Shown here: positions 21,323-31,815 of the stretch, piece by piece
Position numbering within the stretch: position 1 is the stretch's first letter
Layout: each line of letters starts with the position of its first letter
Source: Coleophoma eucalyptorum
Taxonomy: Eukaryota > Ascomycota > Leotiomycetes > Helotiales > Dermateaceae
Reading direction: 5' to 3'
Assembly: GCA_026120035.1 (NCBI GenBank)
Contig: JALRME010000007.1
Coordinates: forward strand, 806,001 to 870,000
Length of the DNA stretch: 64,000 bases
The notes under the pieces: model-generated
Told to the model about the DNA's origin: nothing
The model's database searches: none
What the model saw: the letters and a program-made list of their open reading frames with translations, nothing else
Translations under genes and position numbers: made by a program

Positions 21323-22165
21323 TCAGACTCCGGGCTGGCGAAGCGCATCCATGATGGTGGCGGCGGCTGGAGCTTCACGAACCTCTAAAATCTTGTGATC
21401 GGTAGTAACAAGCCCGATAACTCGACTGTGACCAAATTTTCTCACCTAATGTTGTAGTAGCGCGATGGTTTTGATGAGGGGAGGTTTTTTGGCGTTAACG
21501 AAGATAAGATTGCCATCCTGTGAGCTTTTTGGTCGTATCATCATTGCAGCGTTACATCCATTCATAGGCGTGTTCCGGTATAGAGAAACTATCCAGATCA
21601 TTCAGCAGCCCGCCCTCGAACATGATGGTTAGTCCGACTGTATCCAGATCTTCTGCTTCCTTCTCTCGCAAGATGGCTAAATGAACATATGAGATCCCGA
21701 ATACCCTAGGGAAGCCATAGCTCCGAATACTGTTGTTGGGCCGAGGCAGGCTGTTTTGTGATAGGTTTGCGGTATGAAGCAGCAAACTCGCATTCAAGGC
21801 TTTTGCGAAGTCTTTTATCAAAAGAGCGATAATCGGACGAGTGAGTGAATTGCCTATTGGGTACATCCCCATGTCCCTTGCGTGAGTGCAAATGGCGGGT
21901 ATGTCACTTCTTTAACAAACAACTCGCGACCGCCGAGACATTTGAACCTGGCACCGAAATGAGCGGCGTATTTTGTAAGCCCGTCCTCGTCTATGGGTGC
22001 CCCAACATCCACCGCAGCAGCGTGGATATTTGTAAAGCCGAGCCGGTGAAGTCTGAGGAGCAAATAAGCGCTACCTAGGCCGCTGCTAAACATGGTGACT
22101 ACGGGAGTATGTTTCTTGTCAAGTTCGCCAAAGAGCTTAAAAAGAAAAGTTGTGTAAGCGAGCAT
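21323..22165 (-). pseudogene. Argininosuccinate-synthase-like gene, broken
   Basis: Minus-strand blocks in different frames reconstruct the order of an ArgG-like enzyme. First comes an ATP-pyrophosphatase-like start (VVTMFSSGLGSAYLLLRLHR, where true enzymes have AYSGGLDTS), then AAVDVGAPIDEDGLTKYAAH. After a frameshift near 21865 comes GMYPIGNSLTRPIIA with LLHTANLSQNSLPRPNNSI. The end is [18 protein letters not shown] and a stop at 21323-21325. A further break lies around 21550, where the open frame stops well before the C-terminal block. The S-G-G-L-D-T-S phosphate loop is degenerate. This looks like the ArgG-related class found beside natural-product genes rather than the arginine-pathway enzyme (inference). 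It is non-functional as read. Confidence 0.6.
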
Positions 22166-22329
22166 GAGGCTCTACCTGCAAGTATCCTTGTCAACTTCCC
22201 GCGAATGAATTTTAGCGTCGCGCTACCTTTTTATGACATATGCGTAAATATAATTGGTTATCGCACTACTGTGGTGCCAGGAGCAAGTATTGTCACCGCT
22301 TAGAGATAATATTTTCTGCCATGCAGAAT

Positions 22330-23060
22330 AGCTCTAAGCATAACTCTACCTATTTTATAACTTATCGATTAATACTTCATAAACTTTCCTTTTGTGGCAA
22401 TTACAGCCTCTACTTGGGAAGGAATGCTCTCGATTAGCTCACTTATTATCCTAGACGTCACAATAGTATCCTCAACCTCGTAATTCTCCTTTTTGTAATC
22501 TTGTACAAATCGAATTTAATCTAAACATTCTCGACCTATTTCGAGAGCGTTTCGATAAGGTTAAAATCCGGTGAAAAGGGAGGCTGTTTAATAACCTTTA
22601 TAGCCGATTCTCTTAAGACCTTCTCTGTTTCTACTACAGCATGCCTTAGAGTATAAAAGAGAGCTTGTTAACCATACATTCTAAGCCTTAAATGTTACAA
22701 ACTTATTATATAATAACAGGAATTGTATGTTCTATATACGTTATTATATTAATATTGTTCTATCTCCTCCGTTAGAAGGATCTAGGTCCTTTTATATCTC
22801 TATAAAATGAGCCTGAGAGCATCCATCCTTTCTTATGTTGAACCTTCTCCTTTATATAGGATTCCTACAATTCTCTAGATGGAGAAAGGACCTTAAAGTC
22901 CCCATAGTTTCGGTCCTTAAGCTACGTATTGTCGAACTACGAGAACTTGTACAATTTATAATATGCCCAGTCTTGATGTTTCATAGCAATATTTAGCTGG
23001 AGTCATCGATTTACCTTGAAATAGGAGGCTTAGACATGGTCGAGATAGTTCTAAAAAGGA
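22330..23060 (-). pseudogene. Tc1/mariner-type transposase relic
   Basis: On the minus strand at about 22640-22540 the sequence reads HAVVETEKVLRES and then IKQPPFSPDFNLIETLS, matching the W-P-P-Y-S-P-D-L-N-P-I-E-N-L-W signature and preceding D-N-x-x-x-H region of the DDE domain of Tc1/mariner (IS630 family) transposases. Further 3', VQDYKKENYEVEDTIV fits the C-terminal helix region. Stop codons and AT-rich decay cover the rest up to about 23050. Terminal repeats were not found. It is dead and probably RIP-affected. Confidence 0.6.
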
Positions 23061-23197
23061 TATACGACGAGTCGTTTGGTTTCTAGGATTGAAACGAGCC
23101 AACTTCTTTCTGAACAGATTCGAGGATTGAAAGCAAATTTACAATAGAAATAAGAGGAGGTACTCTCTACAGAGTATTAGTTGAGAAGCGACGCTTT

Positions 23198-23211
23198 GGG
23201 GGGGGGGGGGG
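23198..23211. repeat. Poly-G run, 14 bases
   Basis: An uninterrupted run of 14 G in otherwise AT-rich DNA. It precedes an open fragment and could be a sequencing-sensitive or length-variable site. Confidence 0.9.
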
Positions 23212-23570
23212 CAATACAGGGAACCCCTGTAACCAAAGGCGGTGACAATATTTCTTCTGACAGCACCATAAAATTCACTCCCGTGGCAGTCGATGGGATA
23301 TCCAGCTCCCCTACGAGAATTATATTATTCAAAGAGCTTATTAAAGGTCATGCTACGGGATCTGGATCCCAGCAGATTATAGACTATGCCTAAGCTACCC
23401 GGATTGTCGCTGATATTCTTCATGAAAGCTACCCGCTCTTGCACAAAAGCAGATTAGGAGAAAAAAATGTGCTCCGCTATCCAACTTGCAAAGGCCGTGA
23501 TGTGGATTTTCAAAGCCCGGGAGGACGAGTTGGGAAAGTGGGCAGAGAGAGAGCATTCTGAGTCAGAATG
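23212..23570 (+). pseudogene. Unrecognised gene fragment
   Basis: The plus frame from the poly-G run reads a coding-like DSTIKFTPVAVDGISSSPTR and ends at TAA after IIDYA; the same frame continues beyond the stop as ATRIVADILHESYPLLHKSR and KNVLRYPTCKGRDVDFQSPG before losing sense. The even composition and continuation through the stop suggest an old gene fragment. I do not recognise the family. Confidence 0.3.
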
Positions 23571-23867
23571 GATCGTATTCTTCTGCTTCTCCTTCTCATT
23601 TGCATCATTACATAAGTATCAAATGGACGTGTGCCTCCCTTCTTTGTCGACTGCAATTGTGACCGTCAACTATCCCAATAAAGTACCTTTTTTTTTTTGG
23701 GAAATAGCTAGGTAAGTTGAATTTTTCTGAAAAGTTCTAGAATGCTGATTTGGTACAGCAGTTTCATCTATTCACTCGAAAAAGAAGGCGGTTTGCGATC
23801 CAAGTGCATCGGCATATCCATCGATAGTGACCGGGTGGTACCAGCTCATTCCCCGACATTTATCAGC

Positions 23868-25490
23868 ATGGCCGAGAAGCGAGATATCGAAATAGGCCAA
23901 GATGCGGTGAATGATTTTCAAAAGGAGACAATCAAAGAAAGAAGTCTGAGAATACTGTGGAGAACGAAGGCTACAGCGAACTGGAAGGATCCGGGTCCTC
24001 CCCCAGATGGCGGAGCCTTAGCGTGGACGCAGGTCTTGGCGGGACATCTGATTGTTCTGAATACCTGGTAGGTTCCAATAATTTCGGACGCGTAAATGCT
24101 CAGTTGGTTCCTCTAAGAGTGTGATTGCACTTCGTGCTGGCCGAAATCCTGCAATTATACTGATGTTGGTCTAGGGGCTTCATGAACTCGTTTGGTGTCT
24201 TTCAGACTTACTATGTCGATTTCGTTGGCCATTCTCCGTCGGATATATCATGGATCGGAAGCATCCAGGTCTTCCTAACATTCTTCCTGGGTACATTCTC
24301 AGGCCGCCTTACCGATGCAGGCTACTTTCGTCCGGTCTTCTGTGAGCAACAATTTCTTTCGTCCTTGCTCCGCGCTACTCTCCAAAATGAGATATATCCG
24401 AAAAATATATTGAGGTTTCAATTAACTCAGCTCTCACTGCCAAGGCAAGTATAGCGCTAATTCGTTGTAGTAATCGGGAGCCTGTTTAGTGTACTTGGCT
24501 TATTTATGGCCTCTCTATCAACGCAGTACTGGCAATTGTTTTTAGCCCAAGGAGTTTGCTGTGGTCTTGGCAATGGCTTTCTGTTCTGCCCCATGCTCTC
24601 AATAGTATCTACGTATTTCTCGACGAGGAAAACGCTGGCCATCGGGATTTGTGCGTGTGGCGGCGCCACAGGAGGACTAATCTTTCCAGCTATGGTTCAA
24701 CAACTCATCCCAGCGATTGGCTTTGGATGGACCATGAGAGCCTTGGGCTTTGTCACTTTAGCCTGTTTGATGATCTGTAATGTTTTAGCACGACCCAGAG
24801 TACCGCCTCGGGAATCAGGCCCTATCCTCGAACTCGCCGCCTTCAAAGAACTGCCATACACCCTGTTTGCAATTTCGATGTTTTTTGTCTTTTGGGGTGT
24901 CTATTTTGCTTCCTTCTACCTGGGCTCTTTCGGCGTCGCAATCATTGACATACAGGAAAAAGAATCAGTCAACCTGTTGCTTGTCCTTAACGGGGTTGGG
25001 ATCATAGGTCGCACGGTACCTGCGTACGTGGGAAACCACTATGCTGGTCCTATGAATGTTCTCCTTCTGTCCACCATAGCCTCGGTCATCTGTTCTTATG
25101 CGATGATTGGTGTCACATCTCGAGGAGGGTTCTATGCCTGGACGGTGTTTTATGGCATTGTAGGGAATGCTGTTCAAGGCATGTTTCCGGTCGTGTTGAG
25201 TAGCTTGGCAACAACGGATGTGAAGAAAGCGGGAGTCAGAATGGGGATGATTTTTGTAAGTGCTCCCGCATGCTGTGAAACACGGTTCGATGGAAGACTG
25301 ATTTTGGTAGACGATTGTGGGTTTCGCTGTATTGACCGGACCACCTATCACTGGTGTTTTGATCACGAGAGATAATGGCCGCTATATATCTGCGCAGGCC
25401 TTCGCCGCATCGTCTATGCTCCTCGGGTTCTTTCTACTATGTGGGGCTAGATTTGTGACGACTGGCAGAGTCTTGTTTTGTAAAATTTAG
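23868..25490 (+). CDS. MFS monocarboxylate-type transporter (four exons)
   Basis: The intact gene is join(23868..24067, 24175..24341, 24471..25255, 25311..25490), 443 residues. Introns are 107, 129 and 55 bp with GTAGGT, GTGAGC and GTAAGT donors and TAG acceptors, and all junctions keep frame (for example TW|GFMNSFG and PVF|LIGSLF). A cytosolic N terminus (MAEKRDIEIGQDAVND) leads to PPDGGALAWTQVLAGHL, the D-G-G-x-x-A-W signature that opens the first helix of the monocarboxylate porter family of fungi. About twelve hydrophobic segments follow, including GFMNSFGVFQTYY and LGNGFLFCPMLSIVSTYF with STRKTLAIGI in the loop. The C terminus ends shortly after helix 12. Fungal members carry monocarboxylates, riboflavin or similar solutes, or act in secondary metabolism; the substrate cannot be read from sequence. 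The neighbours give no clear pathway. Confidence 0.88.
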
Positions 25491-26000
25491 TGGTGTGTTA
25501 CGAACATCGTAGACATATAAATGCGGGGCCATAGGCTCAGCTTCTGCCTGTGCTTGAGACGGGTGGGAACTAGGGGCTTGTGTTGGTCTGGGATTGGAAT
25601 TGAGGAAGAGGGTTAGGGTTCTGGATTATTGTATTTTGCAAACAGATTTTATCGGAGTCGTTATCGCGGAGATTCTTTGAAAGGGCATAGACCGGTTCAT
25701 ACTCTGTATTCGCGCCGTTCCACCCTATATGTGGTACAGATTTCGAGGAATCGAAAAAGCGGTCGAGATGACCTTTGATAAGGCCGAGGCCAGGAAACGA
25801 GGGGTTTTCAGAGGCGCTTTTGAAGAGTGCCTAGAGACCGACGTGTATACCCGCAAAGGGTCTGTCGGGTTCGGATTGCTGGGAGGCAGCCAGCGTTAGA
25901 GAATTGGGTCATGCAGTGGGCCGAAAAATACCACGCCTGGGAGGACGAGTTTCTAGAAAAAGAGGCGAAATTAGTATTAAATCCAAACATAAATAGATTC
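25491..26000 (+). pseudogene. Unrecognised gene fragment
   Basis: At about 25725-25890 the plus strand reads WYRFRGIEKAVEMTFDKAEA then RGAFEECLETDVYTRKGSVG, and after a frame change QPALENWVMQWAEKYHAWED to about 25980. The two blocks look like parts of one enzyme gene with a frameshift near 25890. I do not recognise the family. The first 200 bp are the 3' flank of the transporter. Confidence 0.35.
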
Positions 26001-26861
26001 GGGCTGGAACCGTATTATATAATTCAAATTTCAATTCCAGCCTTTGTAACTCTTCCATCGGTTTTCTCGACATTTTCCGGACTCTTGATCAATTCTACTG
26101 AATTCCGCACCTTCTCGATGGCGTTGGCCAAACTCCGTACATTTCCAGCGACATGGTCGAGCAGACATACTTTTGACATGATTCAAACAGTCGATCAATT
26201 GGAAGTAGTCTTATTGGGGGATGTTTGTTTGGAAGGGACTCATGGTTGGACAAACAAAAGTATCTCGCGCTAGTACTTTTCTGTCTCTGAAGTATGGCCC
26301 CCCCCTTTTGAGCTTTTGTAAGTAACATATTTCACAAGCGAGTAAGATATATAAGCGAGTGAGTCACTTCAACTGATCCTAAAATTAACGATTCTCATCT
26401 TGTTCTATCTGGATCAAAGTTTGCCCTTCACTCAAGTTAGAAGGGTTGAAGACAGGTCTGGCTTTCCGAGCTTCACCGCAATTGGAAATATCGAAAGCAA
26501 CTGGAACAATTTTATGTCTTTCAATAGGTTTCGAGAATAGGCCTCATGCCTCGCTTGCGGTACGAGCTGAAAAGTGTATTTAACAAGGGGGGGTACTACG
26601 CATATTATCAGCCTCATGATCCTCTCGCACCTCGCATCTGCATCTGAAAGATGCCACCCTTATGAAACATCTTTTGCGAAGAAGTTCCTACTTCAAGCTT
26701 CGATTGCTTCAGTTAAATCTAGAAAGCTTTAGCTCGATCAGATGATCACGCCTCTTCGTCGGCATCAGCCAAATATAAATGGCAAATCAGAAGCTGAAGC
26801 CCACTGGAACAATAACAATATCGTATAATTTGAACTTATTTATAGTAGGGAAGCATCGAGT
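26001..26861. other. Intergenic, nothing recognised
   Basis: AT-rich DNA between the fragment above and the 3' end of the SDR gene. Short reading frames on both strands lack motifs. Confidence 0.4.
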
Positions 26862-27852
26862 TTACTCATAATACTGGCTGCCAACCTGACCAACAAGATC
26901 TATCGAGAGCTCTCCCCCGAGTATTTTCTCCTTTTTCGCTACAAGATCCTCCACTGACCAATTTGCGCTTACATACTTTCCATTTAGGAAGTCAGCTTCA
27001 CTGGTAGTCAGCCAGACGGCAGTGCCGCCTACGAGTTGCGGAGAATCTTTGGCGAACGGCTTGAAATCCTCCTTCACCATATCCGTGGCAACCACGCCTG
27101 GATGAATAGCCACGGCTACCACGTTGGGATACTCTGCGGCAATGTGTGGCTGCAGCTGGAAAGCAACCATCTTCGAGAGGCTATAGCTCGAAATTCCGGG
27201 GTATACTTGGTAAGCTGATGAAGACGTCAGGGTCACAATTCGGCCTTTCTTTTCCGGCCCCAGAAGCTGCAAAAAGCCACGAGTAACCAGGAACATGCCA
27301 TACACATTGACCTCCTGTAGGGTCTGTTAATCTGAACTGAACCGAGTGAATGGATTTACTCACAAAATCTCTCCACCATAAATCAACTGGTGCCTCGCCA
27401 ACTTTTCCAGAGCCGTCAAAGGTTCCCGCGTTGTTTATGAGAACATCTACCGAGCCATACTTATTCTTGATTTTGTCCCATAATGCGTCAACAGACTTGG
27501 GATCTGTGATGTCTGCAGTTGCCTCCAGGATCTCAACCTTTGGATTGATGTCTTTGAGCTCCTTGGCAACTTCTGTAAGCTCGGCAGCACGACGTGCCAC
27601 TATAACAATAGCTTTTGGGCCAGCCCTAGCAAAGGACACAGCAAACGCCTGTCAAAAGTGAGTGGTTGTTTAAAAGCAGACGAGGCTTCTTACAAGGCGT
27701 CCCAAGCCCTTGGAGGCACCTGTAATAACCACAACTCTCCCCTCTTGGCTTAAGGCCTTTGAAGACGGGTCAATGGCAGGATATTCATCACGATAAGTTC
27801 GCTTTGTAAATTGCTGAGCTTTAACAAAATAGTCATCTGGTAGCGTTGGCAT
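26862..27852 (-). CDS. Short-chain dehydrogenase/reductase (three exons)
   Basis: The intact gene is complement(join(26862..27314, 27364..27648, 27694..27852)), 298 residues. Introns are 49 and 45 bp, both between codons (GLGRL|AFAVS and WWRDF|EVNVYG). The start is the ATG of MPTLPDDYFVK; upstream codons in the frame look non-coding. The Rossmann motif VVVITGASKGLG lies at 40-51, DVLINNAG follows in exon 2, and the catalytic pair is Tyr192 and Lys196 in ISSYSLSK, preceded by a TSSSAY serine region (179-183). This is a classical SDR. It has a 40-residue N-terminal extension ahead of the Rossmann fold. Substrate unknown; NADP or NAD preference was not assigned. No partner genes suggest a pathway. 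Confidence 0.87.
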
Positions 27853-28439
27853 GTCGAAGGATTGATCTGTCTTTAGGATAGTACTAGATGGAATAAGAGC
27901 TGTTGAGTGCTTCAAGATAGAGCATCCAGAGCAGGCTTTATACACTTCATTGCGGTACAAGGACCAAAGTCACGATTTCACTCTTCCAAGATCTGATATC
28001 GGGCTAAGCGAGCCCCCAGCATCAGACAACCCTTGCTACAGCAGTTTCTAGGCCGCTAACCCCCTCTTGGAATATGGTAACCTCCAATCACGGAGGGACC
28101 AAGTTCTCATCCCTGGCGAACGATAAGCCACCCAGACAGTATCATCCGATGTCCTACATGATTTCTAAGCGTTCCAGCTGTGCCAAGCTCTCTGTCGCCA
28201 AAAACATGTCGACATGAGCTTTGTAATGCGGTGAAGTCCAACTTTTCACTGTTGCGCCATAATTATTGCTCGCCGGCTCGGGAAGCTTCTACGGTCGGTC
28301 GGTCTGCGCTTTGTAATGCAGGTCTTACTATGTCGAAATCTGTAGACTACGTCAAGGACCGCAACGTGCAGTCTCAATGCTTCTATTCAAAGCCGTTACA
28401 GATGAACAGGCAGCTTTTCTAAGGTTAAATCTATACGAA
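27853..28439. other. Intergenic, SDR promoter side
   Basis: Upstream region of the minus-strand SDR gene. No coding region or RNA gene is supported. Confidence 0.4.
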
Positions 28440-29481
28440 GAATGCCTTCTCGAAATTATAAAATAAGTTGGCGACAATGCCAGACAATGATCCAAGAACA
28501 GCATGTCCTCGGCCTCGGACCGGGCAATCTGTTCGGCACCGCGCGGTGATGTCCATAAACGTGCCGTTGACTACCTCGACTCCTTGAGCAAGGACAGCGC
28601 GCCGTCCCCCGCGCGCGCGGCGATCCATGACAAGCGCAGTATATGAGCCAGGATTTCGGCAATCCGGACCCCAATGCCTAGATGGTGGCGGAGAGTTACG
28701 GCACTTCGTTCTGTTCTGTTTATTGGACGCATTAGATTCAGAGCTTGGAGAGAATAAACTGGCTACTGCCAATAAAGAAAAAGGTCATCAACTATTGCGG
28801 ATAAGGAATTAGCAATTGCAGTCAAGGCCACCGGCGAGGAAGTGTGATTAGACGTAGCGACGGCTATGTTAGACATAAAGGCGTCACCAAGTACAGACGT
28901 GTAGAGCGAGGTACTCATGCTACCAAGGGCATTCGCCTGACCGACCATAGTATGTGCAGGGGTGCTATTTATGTCGACTAACACGGAAGAGTTGGCTACT
29001 AATGGTTCAACCGATATTAGTTTGCTTGCAACATCGACCTTGACGTTAAATTCGGTAAATTCAGTCTTGGTAAAGGTGACCTCGCACTGGGTATTGTTGA
29101 GGACTGAGTATTCGGACCCGCGGTGATGAGAATAAAGTTCTGGCTTGTAAGATATTTTGCGGAGAGTGCAACAGTACTTACACCATCATTGAAACCTATG
29201 GCGGAGTAGAAGTAGTAACGTTTCGATTTAGGGGTGGAAAATGCGCCGATTGCATAAAGAATAGATGGGATACCGTTGACCAGTTTATCAGCTTGGGCCA
29301 CCTCAAGGTGCCAATTGGAGGAAGCGTTATCGATACAATTTACGGATGAGAGGTAGTCGGGCTCAGTATAGCGATATAAGAGCAGACTAGAGCGGCTAGA
29401 ACTCCCATAAATAATGGCCTTGTTAATCTTTGGCCAAGAATTGATCTCAGGAGTATATACACGCGAATTCCAAGCCATCAA
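28440..29481 (-). pseudogene. Broken fungal membrane-protein gene, C-terminal part
   Basis: Minus-strand blocks in several frames read in order: 29481-29017 (INSWPKINKAIIYGSSSRSS, then IPSILYAIGAFSTPKSKRYY and KYLTSQNFILITAGP); 28984-28763 (MLVDINSTPAHTMVGQANAL, SVLGDAFMSNIAVATSNHTS, ANSLSAIVDDLFLYWQ); and about 28680-28440 with a VMDRRARGG and LSGIVANLFYNF reading. N-glycosylation sequons are frequent and the D-D-L-L-like block precedes what should be a transmembrane segment, as in a large uncharacterised fungal membrane-protein family. Frame changes near 29010 and 28740 break it. Exact family not recognised. Confidence 0.4.
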
Positions 29482-29636
29482 CCATCAGATCATGGGAATG
29501 GCAGGTATTGCGATATCAGAACGACGTTGGTAAAGCCACTATTGGTGAAACGGCAATGAAACATTTCCCTCCTTGTGCAGGAATTCTATATTCAAGACTG
29601 CTTCTAATAAAACCGTTAGGTGGGCCTCTATATAAT

Positions 29637-30222
29637 CTATTCCATTAAAAAGCTCCGTAAGAATTCAGTTTTACCAAGTGGCACGCCCTTCGCTCTCAGG
29701 ATGGAGTAGCCCGTAGCCAGATGAAAATAGAAATTGGGAAGCGAGTAAGTGAGAGCCAGTGCTTTTAGAGTGACCTTGTTTTCCTGCTTGCCTTCGAATG
29801 GGCTTCACAGTATGATTAGCGCTTGTAAGGGTCGACGAACTGATGCATATTTCAGCAACTTACAGGTCAACTTCATCATTTTCGTGGACCGCAGTCACAT
29901 TCGGATCCACTCTTTTCAGGGATACTAGAGTAGCTTGGATAAGAGCATGCAAGTCTGCAATAGTCTCCTCCGATGTATTCCTGGGGGCCACAGGGTCCTC
30001 CCCTGACATGAAAGCCGCCAACTTAAGCGCGAGTCTCGTAGCGTTATAGACTTGGAACGTTAATGGACGTTGATCTTCAATCAGTCTTGCGGAGGCGAAG
30101 TCGTCAACGTCGAGGCCTTTCTCTTTAGCATAATCTTCGGCTTCATAGAGGATATGGTCGAAAGTCAATAATCCTCGAGTGAATGTTGGGATGACAACAT
30201 CATAGAGGGTGAGGCTGGCCAT
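29637..30222 (-). CDS. DUF1993 family protein (two exons)
   Basis: The intact gene is complement(join(29637..29802, 29864..30222)), 174 residues. The 61-bp intron has a GTAAGT donor and GAAG acceptor and splits a Leu codon (DEVD-L-PFEGKQ). Exon 1 begins MASLTLYDVVIPTFTRGL and contains the ASARLIEDQRPLTFQVYNAT helix; exon 2 ends ALTYSLPNFYFHLATGYSIL then RAKGVPLGKTEFL, the family's conserved C-terminal L-P-N-F-Y-F-H segment. Length and layout match complete DUF1993 proteins. These are small DinB-like helical-bundle proteins of unknown biochemical role (family knowledge). Nothing in the neighbourhood indicates a partner. Confidence 0.85.
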
Positions 30223-30839
30223 TTCTGAAAGTACTAAGGAAGCGCTTAACAGGTGATGTAGTCGATACGGGGCACTTTCGTCCGCAAGTAAGGAAATCGA
30301 TAGCTTGGCTAATACTCTTCATGGAACCCCTTTTGCACAAGCAGGTAAGGGGTGGCTAGCTGTGGCTGGGTGGTTGACTAGTCCAAAGCTCTTTCTCTGG
30401 ATGAAAGGAAACGGATTTTCTGAAGTAGTCGCGAGCACGACTGGGTATAGGTGAGTACCAAGAACCCCGCTTCCGATAATAATTACTAATCCGCAGTAGG
30501 TCGGATAGTATATTCCGCAACCATGAAAATGCTGTGCCGCATAGCGGCTCAAAGGCCAGCTGGCTAGAATATCACGTCTAATGGTATCCGCACACAGTGA
30601 TTGGGAAGTCTGTATAGGACTCGAGACAAGGAGAATAACTGAGATGATAGAAGGCGCCAGAATGAGACTTTAATGGGCATTATTTGGCGATGGGCAGTAA
30701 TTAGAAGTTATTATTCAAGGAAGGTATAGCCACAGTGGGAATATGCGTATGCTAACTCTCAGCTCGGTTCTGTCGACAAGTCCGTACAAAAATACTATCA
30801 ACTTCGTCTACGGTATGCTTCAGAATATTGCTTTACGTA
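30223..30839. other. Intergenic, nothing recognised
   Basis: Contains the promoter of the DUF1993 gene and featureless DNA up to the ankyrin relic. Confidence 0.4.
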
Positions 30840-31480
30840 GAGTCAAAATTTACGCCAGTATAAGGAGTGTCCCAGACTGTCTAGTTTCGCTTTTGGCAGC
30901 AGCAGCTTGTTTCTTAGCCTCTGCTTCAGCTCGTCGCTTGGCATTTGCCTCTTCTTTAGATGTAGCAATTTCTTCTGCTGCTGCGGCTTATTGCTCACTA
31001 AGTTCATTTTCCCTCCGACAATGGCCTCGCTCCCTCTCTCAGCAGCCCATGACAACAGTTTCCGCTTGTCTCGATCTTTCCGAGTCGACCTCCATTTTGC
31101 CAGTGTCAAGTAGCAGTTTAACGACGGCCTCGTACCCACTTTCAGTAGCCAATAACAGTAGTGTCCGATCATCTTGATCCTTCAAGTTGACCTTGGCCTT
31201 GCCAGAATTGAGTGGTAGCTTAAAGACGGCCGCGTTCCCACTCTGAGCAGCGTACGATAGTGGCGTCCGACCATCTATATCCTTTGAATCGACATCAACC
31301 ATGCCAGTGTCAAGCAGCAGCTTAACGATGGCCTCGCTCCCACTCTGAGCAGCGTACGACAGTGGTGTCTGACCCTCTTGATCCTTCAAGTTGACCTTGA
31401 CCTTGCCAGTGTCAAGCAGCAGCTTCGCAACGGCCTTATGCCAACTCTGAGCAGCCTACTTGGTTGTTAGATCCCACCCC
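30840..31480 (-). pseudogene. Ankyrin-repeat gene, 3' part, frameshifted
   Basis: On the minus strand from about 31470 there are three to four ankyrin repeats: QEGQTPLSYAAQSGSEAIVK LLLDTG, then a DGRTPLSYAAQSGNAAV repeat with KLPLNSG in place of KLLL, then a DDRTLLLLATESGYEAVVK repeat. A frameshift near 31085 moves to RKLLSWAAERGSEAIV. A further change near 30985, with a TAA codon, precedes an Ala/Glu/Lys-rich helix EEANAKRRAEAEAKKQAAAA and a stop near 30850. The repeats resemble the C-terminal arrays of NACHT or HET-like fungal STAND proteins, but no NTPase domain is present upstream. The near-identical repeats indicate recent internal duplication before decay. Confidence 0.6.
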
Positions 31481-31815
31481 TCCTTCGACCAATCTAACTG
31501 TATTCGGCATGGAAAATGAGAAAATCTTTGCAGCCTATTCGCTAGTTCTTAAAGGCCCCCCCATATCGTACAATGATATGAAGAATACCCTTTGCAGTGC
31601 CACAAGGTGTTAGATAATTTATCTAGTCACCTTGTGCAAATGCATCATACTTGATAGAGCTCTCGCACTTTATGCCTAATTGATAGATTATGGTCGTACG
31701 GCATCACAAGCGAAGTATATATAGTCACTCATCTCTAGGTAAAATCAAACACCAAAAAACAAACACAAAAACAAAAACGATTATTTCTTTCTTATCAGAG
31801 CAACTTAGATCTAAT

